64,000 nucleotides of DNA from WTGU01 sp965200925 (GTDB lineage: Bacteria; Pseudomonadota; Alphaproteobacteria; UBA828). Below the pieces are notes generated by a model. It was not told where the DNA came from, did not search any database, and saw only the letters and a program-made list of their open reading frames with translations. A program made the translations under genes and the position numbers. The stretch lies in NCBI GenBank assembly GCA_965200925.1, contig OZ241738.1, positions 3,348,001 to 3,412,000 on the forward strand, read 5' to 3'. Of this stretch, positions 48,785-57,456 are shown one piece after another; positions within the stretch are counted from its first letter, which is position 1, and every line of letters begins with the position of its first letter.

Positions 48785-49591
48785 ATGACGACTTCGGCCC
48801 AGGGATGGGCCCGCGCGGAGGAAGGCGCGGCGTGGGATGCCGCCCTTTACGACCGCTCGTTCGGCTTCGTCTCGACCATGAGCGCCGACATGGTCGATCT
48901 GCTCGCGCCCGAGGCGGGCGAGCGCATCGTCGATCTCGGCTGCGGAACCGGCGCGCTGACCGCCGCCATCGCCGCGCGCGGCGCGTCGGTGATCGGCATC
49001 GATGGCGACGCGTCGATGATCGCCCGCGCCCGGTCCCGCCATCCCGGCCTCGCGTTCGCGCACGCCGACGGGCGGGATTTCGCAATCGGCGGCCGCGCAG
49101 ACGCGGTCTTCTCCAACGCCGCGCTGCACTGGATGAAGGAACCCCGGCGGGTGATCGCCCGCGTGGCCCGGGCGCTCCGGCCGGGCGGGCGGTTCGTCGC
49201 CGAAATGGGCGCGTACAGGAACGTCGGGACCATCACGGACGCGCTCTACGAGGCGCTGGCCGACGAGGGGGTGCCGGCCGAGGCGGTGGCTTTTCCCTGG
49301 TATTTTCCGAGTCCCGGCCGCTATGCGTGCCAATTGGAGGATGGCGGCTTCGAGGTGACCCATATGCGCTACTTCGCCCGTCCGACGCCGCTCGACGATT
49401 GCCCGAACGGGCTCGCCGACTGGATTGCCATGTTCGGCCGGAACTTCACCGACGCGGCGCCGGCGGGGCGGGCCCGGGCAGTCGTCGCGCGCGCGGTCGC
49501 GCTGACCCGCGACCGGCTCTGCCCGGAGGGCCGCTGGATCGCCGACTACACGCGGCTTCGTTTCGTCGCCGTGAAGGCCGCCGGCGCCTGA
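48785..49591 (+). CDS. SAM-dependent class I methyltransferase
   Basis: 268 residues from the ATG at 48785. SAM motif I is IVDLGCGTGALTAAIAARGA, motif II/acid VIGIDGDASMI, then SNAALHWMKEPRRVIARVAR and ALRPGGRFVAEMGAYRNVGT. It resembles the trans-aconitate/malonyl-ACP-type methyltransferase group. The substrate is unknown. The frame has an alternative start 17 codons upstream without an SD. Confidence 0.85.
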   Translation: MTTSAQGWARAEEGAAWDAALYDRSFGFVSTMSADMVDLLAPEAGERIVDLGCGTGALTAAIAARGASVIGIDGDASMIARARSRHPGLAFAHADGRDFAIGGRADAVFSNAALHWMKEPRRVIARVARALRPGGRFVAEMGAYRNVGTITDALYEALADEGVPAEAVAFPWYFPSPGRYACQLEDGGFEVTHMRYFARPTPLDDCPNGLADWIAMFGRNFTDAAPAGRARAVVARAVALTRDRLCPEGRWIADYTRLRFVAVKAAGA

Positions 49592-49772
49592 GGCCCGCGC
49601 ACCGAAAAAGCGGCGATGCGGTTTTCGGGGTGGCGGCGGCCGGAGCGCCGGTGTAACCCTTCGGGCGGATCACCCTATTCTGGCCACGATGACCGTTCAA
49701 CACGGAACGATGCGAGGCACCATCGAGTCGCCACCCCCGCGGCCATCCCCCGCGCCTATGGAGTGATGCCCC

Positions 49773-50525
49773 ATGGCTGGCCACTCCAAATGGGCGAACA
49801 TCATGTACCGCAAGGGCGCGCAGGACGCAAAGCGGGCCCGGCGGTTCACCAAGCTGGTTCGCGAGATCATCGTCGCCGCCAGGGAAGGCGCGCCCGACCC
49901 CGAGCACAACCCCCGGCTGCGCGCGGCGGTCGCCGCGGCGAAGGCGCAGAGCGTGCCCAAGGGCAATATCGAGCGCGCGCTCAAGAAGGCCGCAGGCGGG
50001 GACTCCGAACACGCGCGCCTCGCCGCGTTGAGCTACGAGGGCTTCGCGCCCGGCGGAGTCGCCGTCATCGTCGATGCGTTGACCGACAACCGCAACCGGA
50101 CCGTCGCCGCGCTGCGCTCGATCTTCGGCAGGCACGGCGGTGCGCTGGGCGAGTCGGGCTCCGTCAACTACCTGTTCCGGCGCGTCGGCACGATTCGCTA
50201 TCCGGCCGGAGCAGCGAGCGGGGACACCATGTTCGAAGCCGCGCTGGAGGCCGGTGCGGACGATTGCGACCTGGATCCGGAAGGGCACGAGGTCACTTGC
50301 GCGCCGGATTCGCTGGGCGAGGTCGGCGAGGCGCTGTCCGCGCGGTTCGGTACGCCCGAGCGCGTCGAGATCGGCTGGCGCCCGCAGACGACGGTGCCCA
50401 TCGACGAGGCCCAGGCGGCGAACGTCTTCAAGTTGCTCGAAGCGCTCGACGACAGCGACGACGTCCAGCAGGTGTCGGCGAACTACGACGTGGCCGAGGA
50501 TGTCCTGCACAAGCTCTCGGCCTGA
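49773..50525 (+). CDS. yebC: YebC/PmpR family transcriptional regulator
   Basis: 250 residues. MAGHSKWANIMYRKGAQDAK, VPKGNIERALKKAAGG, LSYEGFAPGGVAVIVDALTD, and NRTVAALRSIFGRHGGALGE are the invariant parts. Two alpha/beta domains follow the N-terminal helices. The family regulates transcription or acts on ribosomes stalled at Pro stretches (TACO1-like). It is the conventional first gene before ruvCAB. Confidence 0.96.
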   Translation: MAGHSKWANIMYRKGAQDAKRARRFTKLVREIIVAAREGAPDPEHNPRLRAAVAAAKAQSVPKGNIERALKKAAGGDSEHARLAALSYEGFAPGGVAVIVDALTDNRNRTVAALRSIFGRHGGALGESGSVNYLFRRVGTIRYPAGAASGDTMFEAALEAGADDCDLDPEGHEVTCAPDSLGEVGEALSARFGTPERVEIGWRPQTTVPIDEAQAANVFKLLEALDDSDDVQQVSANYDVAEDVLHKLSA

Positions 50526-50532
50526 GCCGCGG

Positions 50533-51066
50533 ATGGGCGGCACGCGGCGGCTCATGGGCCTCGATCCGGGTCTCCGCCGGACCGGCTGGGGCGTGATCGA
50601 GACTGCCGGCAACCGCCTGCGGCACATAGGCCACGGCGTGGTGGCGACGGAGGGCGCGGAGAGCGTGCCGGTGCGCCTGCGGGCGCTGCACGACGGCTTG
50701 GCGCGAGTCGTCGCCCGCTACGCGCCCGACGAGGCCGCGGTCGAGGAAACGTTCGTCAACCGGAACCCCGAATCGACTCTCAAGCTCGGACTCGCACGGG
50801 GGGTGGTCCTTCTCGTCCCGGCGCTCTCGGGCGTGCCGGTCCACGAATACGCCGCGAACCGGATCAAGAAGGCGCTGGTCGGCGCGGGGCACGCCGACAA
50901 GGCGCAGGTCGCGCTCATGGTCCGCCGCCTCCTGGCCGGCCTCGGCGAGGCGCCGGCGGACGCGACCGACGCCCTGGCCGCCGCGATCTGCCATGCGCAT
51001 CTGGCCGGCACGCGGGCGCGCTGGAACGCGGCCTCGCTGGCCGCCGCAGCAGGGGCTGGCGGATGA
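50533..51066 (+). CDS. ruvC: Holliday junction resolvase RuvC
   Basis: 177 residues. Catalytic acids: Asp in LMGLDPGLRRTGWGV, Glu in VEETFVNRNPESTLKLG, and Asp in ATDALAAAICHAH. It nicks Holliday junctions symmetrically in the RuvABC complex. It starts 7 bp after yebC and ends in the ruvA start. Confidence 0.97.
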   Translation: MGGTRRLMGLDPGLRRTGWGVIETAGNRLRHIGHGVVATEGAESVPVRLRALHDGLARVVARYAPDEAAVEETFVNRNPESTLKLGLARGVVLLVPALSGVPVHEYAANRIKKALVGAGHADKAQVALMVRRLLAGLGEAPADATDALAAAICHAHLAGTRARWNAASLAAAAGAGG

Positions 51067-51668
51067 TCGCGAAGCTGCGCGGGGTCCTCGACAGCATCGG
51101 CGACGGCTGGGCCGTGGTGGACGTGGGCGGCGTGGGGTATCTTGCCTATTGCTCCAACGGTACCCTGGCCGCACTACCGGCGCCCGGGCAGACGGTAAGC
51201 CTGACCGTCGAAACGGTGGTGCGCGCCGACCACATCCACCTCTACGGCTTCGCGAGCGAGCAGGAACGCGCGTGGTTCCGCCTGTTGCAGACGGTGCAGA
51301 GCGTCGGCGCGCGCTTGGCCCTCGCGATTCTGGGCACCCTCCCCGTCGAGGAACTGGCCCACTGCATCGCCGCGCAGGACAGGGCGGGCGTGGCGCGCGC
51401 GCCCGGGGTCGGGCCCAAGCTCGCGGCCCGCATCCTCGCCGAGCTCAGGGACAAGGCGCCGGTGCCGCCGGCCGCACCGGGCGTGCCGGCCGCGGCCAGG
51501 GCCTCGCCCGGCAGCGCGGCCGGCCCGGACGCGGTCGCCGCGCTGGTCAATCTCGGCTATCGCCCGAGTGAGGCCCAGGGCGCGGTTGCCGAAGCCGTCC
51601 GCAGGCTCGACGACGCCGCGCCGGTCGAGGCGTTGATCAGGGCCGGGCTCAAGGAGCTCGCGCAATGA
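51063..51668 (+). CDS. ruvA: Holliday junction branch-migration protein RuvA
   Basis: 201 residues: OB-fold domain (MIAKLRGVLDSIGDGWAVVD, VETVVRADHIHLYGFASEQE), HhH domain II (LLQTVQSVGARLALAILGTL, APGVGPKLAARILAELRDK), flexible linker of Pro/Ala, and domain III (AVAALVNLGYRPSEAQGAV) that binds RuvB. Overlaps ruvC (ATGA) and ruvB (ATGA). Confidence 0.97.
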   Translation: MIAKLRGVLDSIGDGWAVVDVGGVGYLAYCSNGTLAALPAPGQTVSLTVETVVRADHIHLYGFASEQERAWFRLLQTVQSVGARLALAILGTLPVEELAHCIAAQDRAGVARAPGVGPKLAARILAELRDKAPVPPAAPGVPAAARASPGSAAGPDAVAALVNLGYRPSEAQGAVAEAVRRLDDAAPVEALIRAGLKELAQ

Positions 51669-52711
51669 GCGAATCCCGGATCGTCGCCGGCGCCGCCGAG
51701 CCCGACGACCGGCTCGATCTCGGCCTGCGGCCGCAGAAGCTGGACGACTTCATCGGGCAGCGGCCGATCCGCGAGAACCTGCGGGTCTTCATCGCCGCCG
51801 CCGCGGAGCGCGGGGAGGCCCTCGACCACGTCCTGTTCCACGGGCCACCCGGCCTCGGCAAGACCACGCTGGCGCAAATCATCGCCCGCGAACTCGGCGT
51901 CGGCCTGCGGGTCACTTCCGGGCCGGTCATCGCCCGCGCCGGCGACTTGGCGGCGATCCTGACCAATTTGAGCGATCGGGACGTGTTGTTCGTCGACGAG
52001 ATCCACCGGCTCAACCCGGCGGTGGAGGAGATTCTCTATCCCGCCATGGAGGACGCGCAGCTCGACCTGATCATCGGCGAAGGGCCGGGTGCGCGCTCGG
52101 TGCGGATCGACCTGCCGCCGTTCACGCTGGTGGGCGCGACGACGCGGACGGGCTTGGTCACGACGCCGCTCCGCGAGCGGTTCGGCATCCCCTTCAGGCT
52201 CGATTTCTACGAGGCGGCGGAACTGGTCGAGATCGTGACGCGCAACGCGCACCTTCTCAATATGGCGTTGAGCGCGGACGGGGCGGCGGAGATCGCCGCG
52301 CGGTCGCGCGGCACGCCGCGCATCGCCGGCCGGCTTCTGCGCCGCGTGCGCGACTTCGCTGCGGTCGCCGGAATCGAGAGAGTCGATGCCGCCTTGGCCG
52401 ACCGGGCGCTCGACCGGCTCGAGGTGGATCGGCGGGGCCTCGATTCGATGGACCGGCGCTATCTCTCCTGCATCGCGGAGCACTACGGCGGTGGCCCGGT
52501 GGGGATCGAGACGATCGCCGCGGCGCTTTCGGAGCAGCGCGACGCGTTGGAGGAGGTGGTCGAGCCGTTCCTGATCCAGCTCGGTTTCGTGCAGCGCACG
52601 CCGCGCGGCCGGCAGCTGACCCCGCACGGCTTCGGCCATCTGGGGCTGCCGGTGCCGCAGGCGGCGGGCCAGCTCGCGCTGCTCGGGAAAGGCCATGGCG
52701 CGGGCGGCTGA
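51665..52711 (+). CDS. ruvB: Holliday junction branch-migration ATPase RuvB
   Basis: 348 residues. LRPQKLDDFIGQRPIRENLR, Walker A GPPGLGKTTLAQ, Walker B LFVDEIHRLNPAVEEILYPA, sensor GATTRTGLVTTPLRERFG, and the C-terminal winged helix with GFVQRTPRGRQLTPHGF. It forms the hexameric motor of branch migration. Its end overlaps ybgC by 17 bp, joining the recombination and Tol-Pal genes. Confidence 0.98.
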   Translation: MSESRIVAGAAEPDDRLDLGLRPQKLDDFIGQRPIRENLRVFIAAAAERGEALDHVLFHGPPGLGKTTLAQIIARELGVGLRVTSGPVIARAGDLAAILTNLSDRDVLFVDEIHRLNPAVEEILYPAMEDAQLDLIIGEGPGARSVRIDLPPFTLVGATTRTGLVTTPLRERFGIPFRLDFYEAAELVEIVTRNAHLLNMALSADGAAEIAARSRGTPRIAGRLLRRVRDFAAVAGIERVDAALADRALDRLEVDRRGLDSMDRRYLSCIAEHYGGGPVGIETIAAALSEQRDALEEVVEPFLIQLGFVQRTPRGRQLTPHGFGHLGLPVPQAAGQLALLGKGHGAGG

Positions 52712-53159
52712 AGCGGATGAAGGCGGCGGCGGCTGGTTCGAAGGCGGCCAGCACGTCTATCCGCTCCGCGTCTATCACGAGGACACCGATGCTGGCGGCA
52801 TCGTCTACTACGCCAATTATCTCAAATTCGCCGAGCGCGCGCGGACCGAGATGATGCGCGCGGCGAACATCGCGCACGGCGCGCTTCGCGACGAGAGCGG
52901 TGTGGCCTTCGTCGTCAGGCGCTGCGTCGCCGACTACCGCGCGCCGGCGGTGCTGGACGACGCGATCCAGGTGCGCACCACCATCGGCAAGGTGGCGGGC
53001 GCGCACATCGACGCCGATCAGCACGTGGTGCGCGGCGGTGCCCTGCTGGTCGCGCTCGGCCTGAAGCTCGGCTGCGTCGATCGCCGGGGCCGGGCGGTCC
53101 GGCTGCCGGCGTCGGTGCGCGGCGCGTTGTCGCGACTGGAACGAGTGGACCGGCATTAG
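52695..53159 (+). CDS. ybgC: YbgC-type acyl-CoA thioesterase (Tol-Pal associated)
   Basis: 154 residues, hot-dog fold. VYHEDTDAGGIVYYANYLKF holds the catalytic Asp, followed by AERARTEMMRAANI. YbgC hydrolyses short-chain or ACP-linked acyl thioesters and is regularly the first gene of the tol-pal operon. ATG within the ruvB end; tolQ follows after 10 bp. Confidence 0.93.
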   Translation: MARAAEADEGGGGWFEGGQHVYPLRVYHEDTDAGGIVYYANYLKFAERARTEMMRAANIAHGALRDESGVAFVVRRCVADYRAPAVLDDAIQVRTTIGKVAGAHIDADQHVVRGGALLVALGLKLGCVDRRGRAVRLPASVRGALSRLERVDRH

Positions 53160-53169
53160 CGGGGAGGCG

Positions 53170-53904
53170 ATGGAATCCGACTTCATTCGCGCCGTCGAGA
53201 TCGGCGCCGGCGCCGTGGCCGACAGCCTGTCGCCGTGGAGCCTGTTCATGCAGGCCGACGTTGTCGTGAAGGCCGTCATCGTCGTCCTTCTGCTCGCGTC
53301 CCTGTGGAGTTGGGCGATCATCTTCGACAAGTTCCTCCGCTATGGCCGGGCCCGCCGGCTGGCGGAGGAGTTCGAACGCGATTTCTGGTCCGGCGGCTCC
53401 CTGGAGCAGCTTTACGAGGACATCGTCGGGCGACGCAGCCATCCGATGACCATGCTCTTCGCCTCCGCGATGGGCGAGTGGCGGCGCTTCGCGAGCCGCG
53501 GCACGCGGATGTCGGCGGACCGGCTGGAGAGCTTGCAGCGCCGCATCGGCCACGCCATGGATGTGGCGCTCAATCGCGAGGTGAACCAGCTCGAGCGCTA
53601 TCTCGGCTTCCTCGCGACGGTCGGCTCGACCGCGCCATTCGTCGGCCTGTTCGGGACGGTCTGGGGAATCATGAACAGCTTCCAGTCGATCGCGGCGAGC
53701 AAGGACACCTCGCTCGCTGTGGTCGCACCGGGCATTGCCGAGGCGCTGTTCGCGACCGCCTTGGGCTTGGTCGCCGCGATCCCGGCGGTCGTCGCCTATA
53801 ACAAGCTCAGCGGCGATCTCGATCGCTACACCGCCCGGCTCGAAGCGTTCAGCACCGAGTTCCGTGCGCTTCTCGGCCGCCAGCTCGAGGAGCGCGCCGT
53901 CTGA
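53170..53904 (+). CDS. tolQ: Tol-Pal system proton channel subunit TolQ
   Basis: 244 residues, three membrane helices as in MotA/ExbB: FMQADVVVKAVIVVLLLASL, TVGSTAPFVGLFGTVWGIMN, and IAEALFATALGLVAAIPAVV. The Thr/Ser-lined TM2-TM3 and the long cytoplasmic loop (~60-140) are as expected. With TolR it forms the proton-powered motor for outer-membrane constriction at division. Its stop overlaps the tolR ATG by one base. Confidence 0.96.
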   Translation: MESDFIRAVEIGAGAVADSLSPWSLFMQADVVVKAVIVVLLLASLWSWAIIFDKFLRYGRARRLAEEFERDFWSGGSLEQLYEDIVGRRSHPMTMLFASAMGEWRRFASRGTRMSADRLESLQRRIGHAMDVALNREVNQLERYLGFLATVGSTAPFVGLFGTVWGIMNSFQSIAASKDTSLAVVAPGIAEALFATALGLVAAIPAVVAYNKLSGDLDRYTARLEAFSTEFRALLGRQLEERAV

Positions 53905-54344
53905 TGGTGGACACGCCGGGCAGGGCGTTCGGCCGCCGCAGCCGCCGGGCGCCGATGAGCCAGATCAACGTGACGCCTTTCGTCGACGTCATGCTGGTGT
54001 TGCTGGTGATCTTCATGATCACCGCGCCGCTGCTCACGGTCGGCGTCGAGGTCGATCTTCCGGAGGCCGACGCGCCGCCGATCGCCGGCGACGACGAACC
54101 GCTCGCGATTACGCTCGCGCGCGACGGAACCCTCTGGCTCCAGGACGTCGAGGTGACGTTGGACGACCTGATTCCCAAATTGAAGGCGATCCTCGAACGC
54201 CGCCCTGATCTCCGCATCTTCGTCCGGGGCGACCGCGAGATCGCCTATGGGCGCGTGATGGAGGTGATGAGCACGGTGAACGGCGCCGGGTTCCACAACG
54301 TGGCGCTGGTCACCGAGCCGCGCCGGAAGACGGGCGATGAGTAA
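53904..54344 (+). CDS. tolR: Tol-Pal system protein TolR
   Basis: 146 residues. A single N-terminal membrane helix, PFVDVMLVLLVIFMITAPLL, has the critical Asp (FVDVML) that carries protons, then VGVEVDLPEADAPPI and a periplasmic domain with VFVRGD-like IFVRGDREIAYGRVMEVMST. It overlaps tolA by 8 bp. Confidence 0.95.
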   Translation: MVDTPGRAFGRRSRRAPMSQINVTPFVDVMLVLLVIFMITAPLLTVGVEVDLPEADAPPIAGDDEPLAITLARDGTLWLQDVEVTLDDLIPKLKAILERRPDLRIFVRGDREIAYGRVMEVMSTVNGAGFHNVALVTEPRRKTGDE

Positions 54345-55398
54345 GCGCGGCTGGTTCTTCTCCATCCTCCTGCATGTCGGCGTCGCGATCGCCGCCGTGC
54401 TGGGCCTGCCCGATCTTTTCGAGAGCGACGCGCTCGACGACGAACCGATCGTCGTCAGCGTGATCACGATCGCTGCCGAGGCGCGCACGCCCGTGCCCGC
54501 GCCGGAGCCCGTCCCCGAACTGGAGCCGCGCGCGGAACCGGAACCGCCATCGCCCGAGGAACCGGCGCCGATCCCCGAGCCGGTCGCGGAGCCTGCACCC
54601 GCGCCCGAACCGGCGCCGGTCGTAACGCCGGAACCACCGCCGCCCGAGGAGCTGGCGCCGCTTCCCGCGCTGGTCGCGGCTCCTGCGCCTGCACCCGTTT
54701 CCGAACCGGCACCGGTCGCAACGCCGGAACCCGCGCCCGAGCCGGATGTGGAACCGGACCCCCTCCCCGAGCCGCCGCCCCAGCTGGCGGTGCTCCCGCC
54801 GGAATCGGAACCGGCGCCACCCGTTCCCGCGCCCGAACCGGAACCGATCGCGGAACCGGAAGCGGCGCCGTCGCCCGCACCGCCACCGCTCCCGCCGTCC
54901 GCCAAGCCGGCCCCGCCGCCGCCGAGCTTCGACACGCTGCTCCAAAGCATCGCCGTGGAGGACGCCGAGGCGCCCGCCGCGCCGCCGCCGGACGCGGACC
55001 CGTCTTTCAAGGATCTCCTCGAACAGGTCGCCCAGACCGACGAAGAAAAAGAGGCCGCCGCCTCAAACCGGGCGACACCCGGCGTCGATCCGCAGCTGTG
55101 GCAAACGCTGGCGGGCGCTATCAAGCAGAAGGTCGAGGCGAATTGGAGCGTGCCTGCGGGTGTGCGCGACGCCGATGGAATGAAAGTGACGCTGCGCATC
55201 CGGCTCGACCGGGACGGCACCGTGCACAGCGCCGAGATCGTGGAGTATGGAAGCGCCGCCGACGGCAGCTTCCGCACCATGGCCGAGAGTGCCCGGCGCG
55301 CGGTGCTGAAGGCCAGCCCGTTCAAGATCTTGACGGAGCACGGCGACGAATACGAACGGTGGCGCGACATCACGATGACGTTCGAGCCGCCGGTATGA
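54337..55398 (+). CDS. tolA: Tol-Pal energy-transducing protein TolA
   Basis: 353 residues. One N-terminal membrane helix (WFFSILLHVGVAIAAVLGL); then a ~180-residue stalk almost wholly of Pro/Glu/Ala/Val, in XPEPAP-like repeats, instead of the Ala/Lys helix of E. coli TolA; and a C-terminal domain with VDPQLWQTLAGAIKQKVEAN and VTLRIRLDRDGTVHSAEIVE (TonB/TolA-C fold). It links the TolQR motor to Pal and TolB across the periplasm. The stalk is low complexity, so its length may vary between strains. Confidence 0.92.
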   Translation: MSKRGWFFSILLHVGVAIAAVLGLPDLFESDALDDEPIVVSVITIAAEARTPVPAPEPVPELEPRAEPEPPSPEEPAPIPEPVAEPAPAPEPAPVVTPEPPPPEELAPLPALVAAPAPAPVSEPAPVATPEPAPEPDVEPDPLPEPPPQLAVLPPESEPAPPVPAPEPEPIAEPEAAPSPAPPPLPPSAKPAPPPPSFDTLLQSIAVEDAEAPAAPPPDADPSFKDLLEQVAQTDEEKEAAASNRATPGVDPQLWQTLAGAIKQKVEANWSVPAGVRDADGMKVTLRIRLDRDGTVHSAEIVEYGSAADGSFRTMAESARRAVLKASPFKILTEHGDEYERWRDITMTFEPPV

Positions 55399-55441
55399 TG
55401 CGGCTCCCGGTTCGACCTAAAGAAGGAACGATGGTCCGACG

Positions 55442-56791
55442 ATGAAACCCCTGCCGAAGATGGGCCGGCTTCTCGCCGGCGTGGCCGGCCACCGCAAGCC
55501 GTTTGCGGCCGCCCTTGCCTTGTCGTTGACGCTCGCGGGGTTCGCCGCCGGCGCCCGCGCCGAGCTGACGATTGACATCACGCGCGGCTACGTAGAGCCC
55601 CTGCCCATCGCGATCACCGGTCTCGCCGATGCGGAGGCGGGTCGCAAGATCGCGGAGGTGGTCACGCGCAACCTCGAACACTCCGGCCTCTTCAACCCGC
55701 TCGATCCGGCCGCCTTCCTCCGGGAGGAAGACGACCCGGCGCGGCGGCCGGCATTCGCGGATTGGCGGCTCGTCAACGCGCAGGCGCTCGTGATCGGCCA
55801 GGTCGTCGAGGGCGACGCCGGAGGGCTCTCCGTCGAGTTCCGCCTGTGGGACGTGTTCGCCGAGCAAGACCTGCTGGGGCTCCGCTTGAGCGGTGCCGCG
55901 GAAGCGTGGCGGCGCATCGCCCACAAGATGTCCGACGCCATCTACGAGCGCCTGACCGGTGAGACCGGCTATTTCGATACCCGTATTGTCTATGTCGCCG
56001 AGACCGGCCCGCTCGACCGGCGGATCAAACGGCTCGCGATCATGGACCAGGACGGCGACGCCCTGCGCTTCCTGTCGAACGGCGACCATCTGGTGCTGAC
56101 ACCCCGGTTTTCGCCGACCGCCCAGGAGATCACCTATCTCTCTTACGAGCGCGGCGTTCCCAAGGTCTATCTGCACCATATCGACACCGGCCAGCAGGAG
56201 CTTCTGGGCGATTTCCCGGGCATGACCTTCGCGCCGCGCTTTTCGCCGGACGGCAACAGCGTCGTCATGACCCTGGCGCAGGACGGCAATTCCGAGCTCT
56301 ACGAGATGGACCTGCGGTCACGGGAGGTCGCGCAGCTCACGGACAACCCGGCGATCGAAACCGCGCCGTCCTACTCGCCCGACGGCGAATTCATCGTGTT
56401 CGAATCGGACCGGGGCGGCAGTCAGCAGATCTACGTGATGCGGCGCGACGGGACGGACGCCCGGCGCATCACCTTCGGCGACGGGCGGTACGGGACCCCG
56501 GTCTGGTCCCCGCGCGGCGACCTCATCGCGTTCACCAAGAGCCACCGCGGCACGTTCTCGATCGGGGTCATCGAGCCGGACGGTTCGGGCGAGCGGATCC
56601 TCTCACAGGATTACCTGGTCGAAGGCCCCACCTGGGCGCCGAACGGGCGGGTTCTCATGTTCTTCCGACAGAGCTCCCGCTCTCCCGACAGCGCCGAACT
56701 GGTGACCATCGACGTGACCGGGCGCAACGAACGCATCCTTTTCACCTCGACCGCCGCGTCGGATCCGGCTTGGTCGCCCTTGATACCTTGA
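55442..56791 (+). CDS. tolB: Tol-Pal system beta-propeller protein TolB
   Basis: 449 residues. A signal peptide (KPFAAALALSLTLAGFAAGA, cleaved after ARA), an N-terminal anticodon-binding-like domain with DAEAGRKIAEVVTRNLEHSG, then the six-bladed WD/PD40 propeller: repeated TPRFSPTAQEITYLSY, APRFSPDGNSVVMTL, APSYSPDGEFIVFESDRGG, TPVWSPRGDLIAFTK. It binds Pal in the periplasm. Confidence 0.96.
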   Translation: MKPLPKMGRLLAGVAGHRKPFAAALALSLTLAGFAAGARAELTIDITRGYVEPLPIAITGLADAEAGRKIAEVVTRNLEHSGLFNPLDPAAFLREEDDPARRPAFADWRLVNAQALVIGQVVEGDAGGLSVEFRLWDVFAEQDLLGLRLSGAAEAWRRIAHKMSDAIYERLTGETGYFDTRIVYVAETGPLDRRIKRLAIMDQDGDALRFLSNGDHLVLTPRFSPTAQEITYLSYERGVPKVYLHHIDTGQQELLGDFPGMTFAPRFSPDGNSVVMTLAQDGNSELYEMDLRSREVAQLTDNPAIETAPSYSPDGEFIVFESDRGGSQQIYVMRRDGTDARRITFGDGRYGTPVWSPRGDLIAFTKSHRGTFSIGVIEPDGSGERILSQDYLVEGPTWAPNGRVLMFFRQSSRSPDSAELVTIDVTGRNERILFTSTAASDPAWSPLIP

Positions 56792-56849
56792 TGGCGCAAA
56801 GTTATAGCTGCCAAGCAGCGGTTTTCTCTCGACGAAGGGGAACGAGCGA

Positions 56850-57428
56850 ATGCGAAGAGGACTGATCCTGCCGCTTCTGGCGGCCCTCGCCCTGGTCGCC
56901 TGCCAAAGCGGGCCGAGCGACCCCCTCCCACCCTACGACGATACCGCCGGGGAGGAGCACGCCGCCCTTCCCGACGGGGAAAACGGCGCCGCGGCAAGCC
57001 AGGAGGCGCCGGCGGCGGACGCGGACGTCGGGTCCGAAGAGATGGCGGCTCTCGACCCGAACCGGCCGCCGCCGGGGACGCAGGAAGATCTGGTCCATAA
57101 CGTGGGCGACCGGGTCTTCTTCGATCTCGACAGCGCCGTCCTCCTGCCGGACGCCCGCCGAACGCTGGAGCGCCAAGCCAGGTGGCTCGATCTCTACCCC
57201 GGACTGCGACTCGTCGTCGAGGGCCATTGCGACGAGCGCGGAACGCGCGAATACAATCTGGCGCTGGGCGAGCGGCGCGCCAACGCGGTGCGCGAGTACC
57301 TGATTACGCACGGAATCGCGCCGTCACGGCTGCGGACGATCTCCTATGGCAAGGAGCGGCCCTATGCCCTCGGCCACGACGACGAGGCATGGGCGCTCAA
57401 CCGGCGCGCCGTGTCCATCATCGAATAG
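56850..57428 (+). CDS. pal: Peptidoglycan-associated lipoprotein Pal
   Basis: 192 residues. Lipobox at LAALALVACQSG with the lipidated Cys near residue 18. An acidic ~65-residue linker, then the OmpA-like domain: GDRVFFDLDSAVLLPDARRT, LVVEGHCDERGTREYNLALG, and ERRANAVREYL, which binds meso-DAP of peptidoglycan. Tethers the outer membrane to the wall as the end of the Tol-Pal complex. 58 bp after tolB. Confidence 0.96.
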   Translation: MRRGLILPLLAALALVACQSGPSDPLPPYDDTAGEEHAALPDGENGAAASQEAPAADADVGSEEMAALDPNRPPPGTQEDLVHNVGDRVFFDLDSAVLLPDARRTLERQARWLDLYPGLRLVVEGHCDERGTREYNLALGERRANAVREYLITHGIAPSRLRTISYGKERPYALGHDDEAWALNRRAVSIIE

Positions 57429-57456
57429 GGGCGGGGCGCCCGCGCCCGGGGGTACG

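Noticed and set aside
46406..49363. 985-codon minus-strand frame across the epimerase, racemase and methyltransferase genes
   Set aside because: Only its final ~120 codons (the DksA-like protein) are coding; the rest opposes genes with clear motifs.
53826..55373. Long Ser/Gly-rich minus-strand frame opposite tolR/tolA
   Set aside because: It is the reverse reading of the Pro/Glu/Ala TolA stalk; no domain and wrong context.
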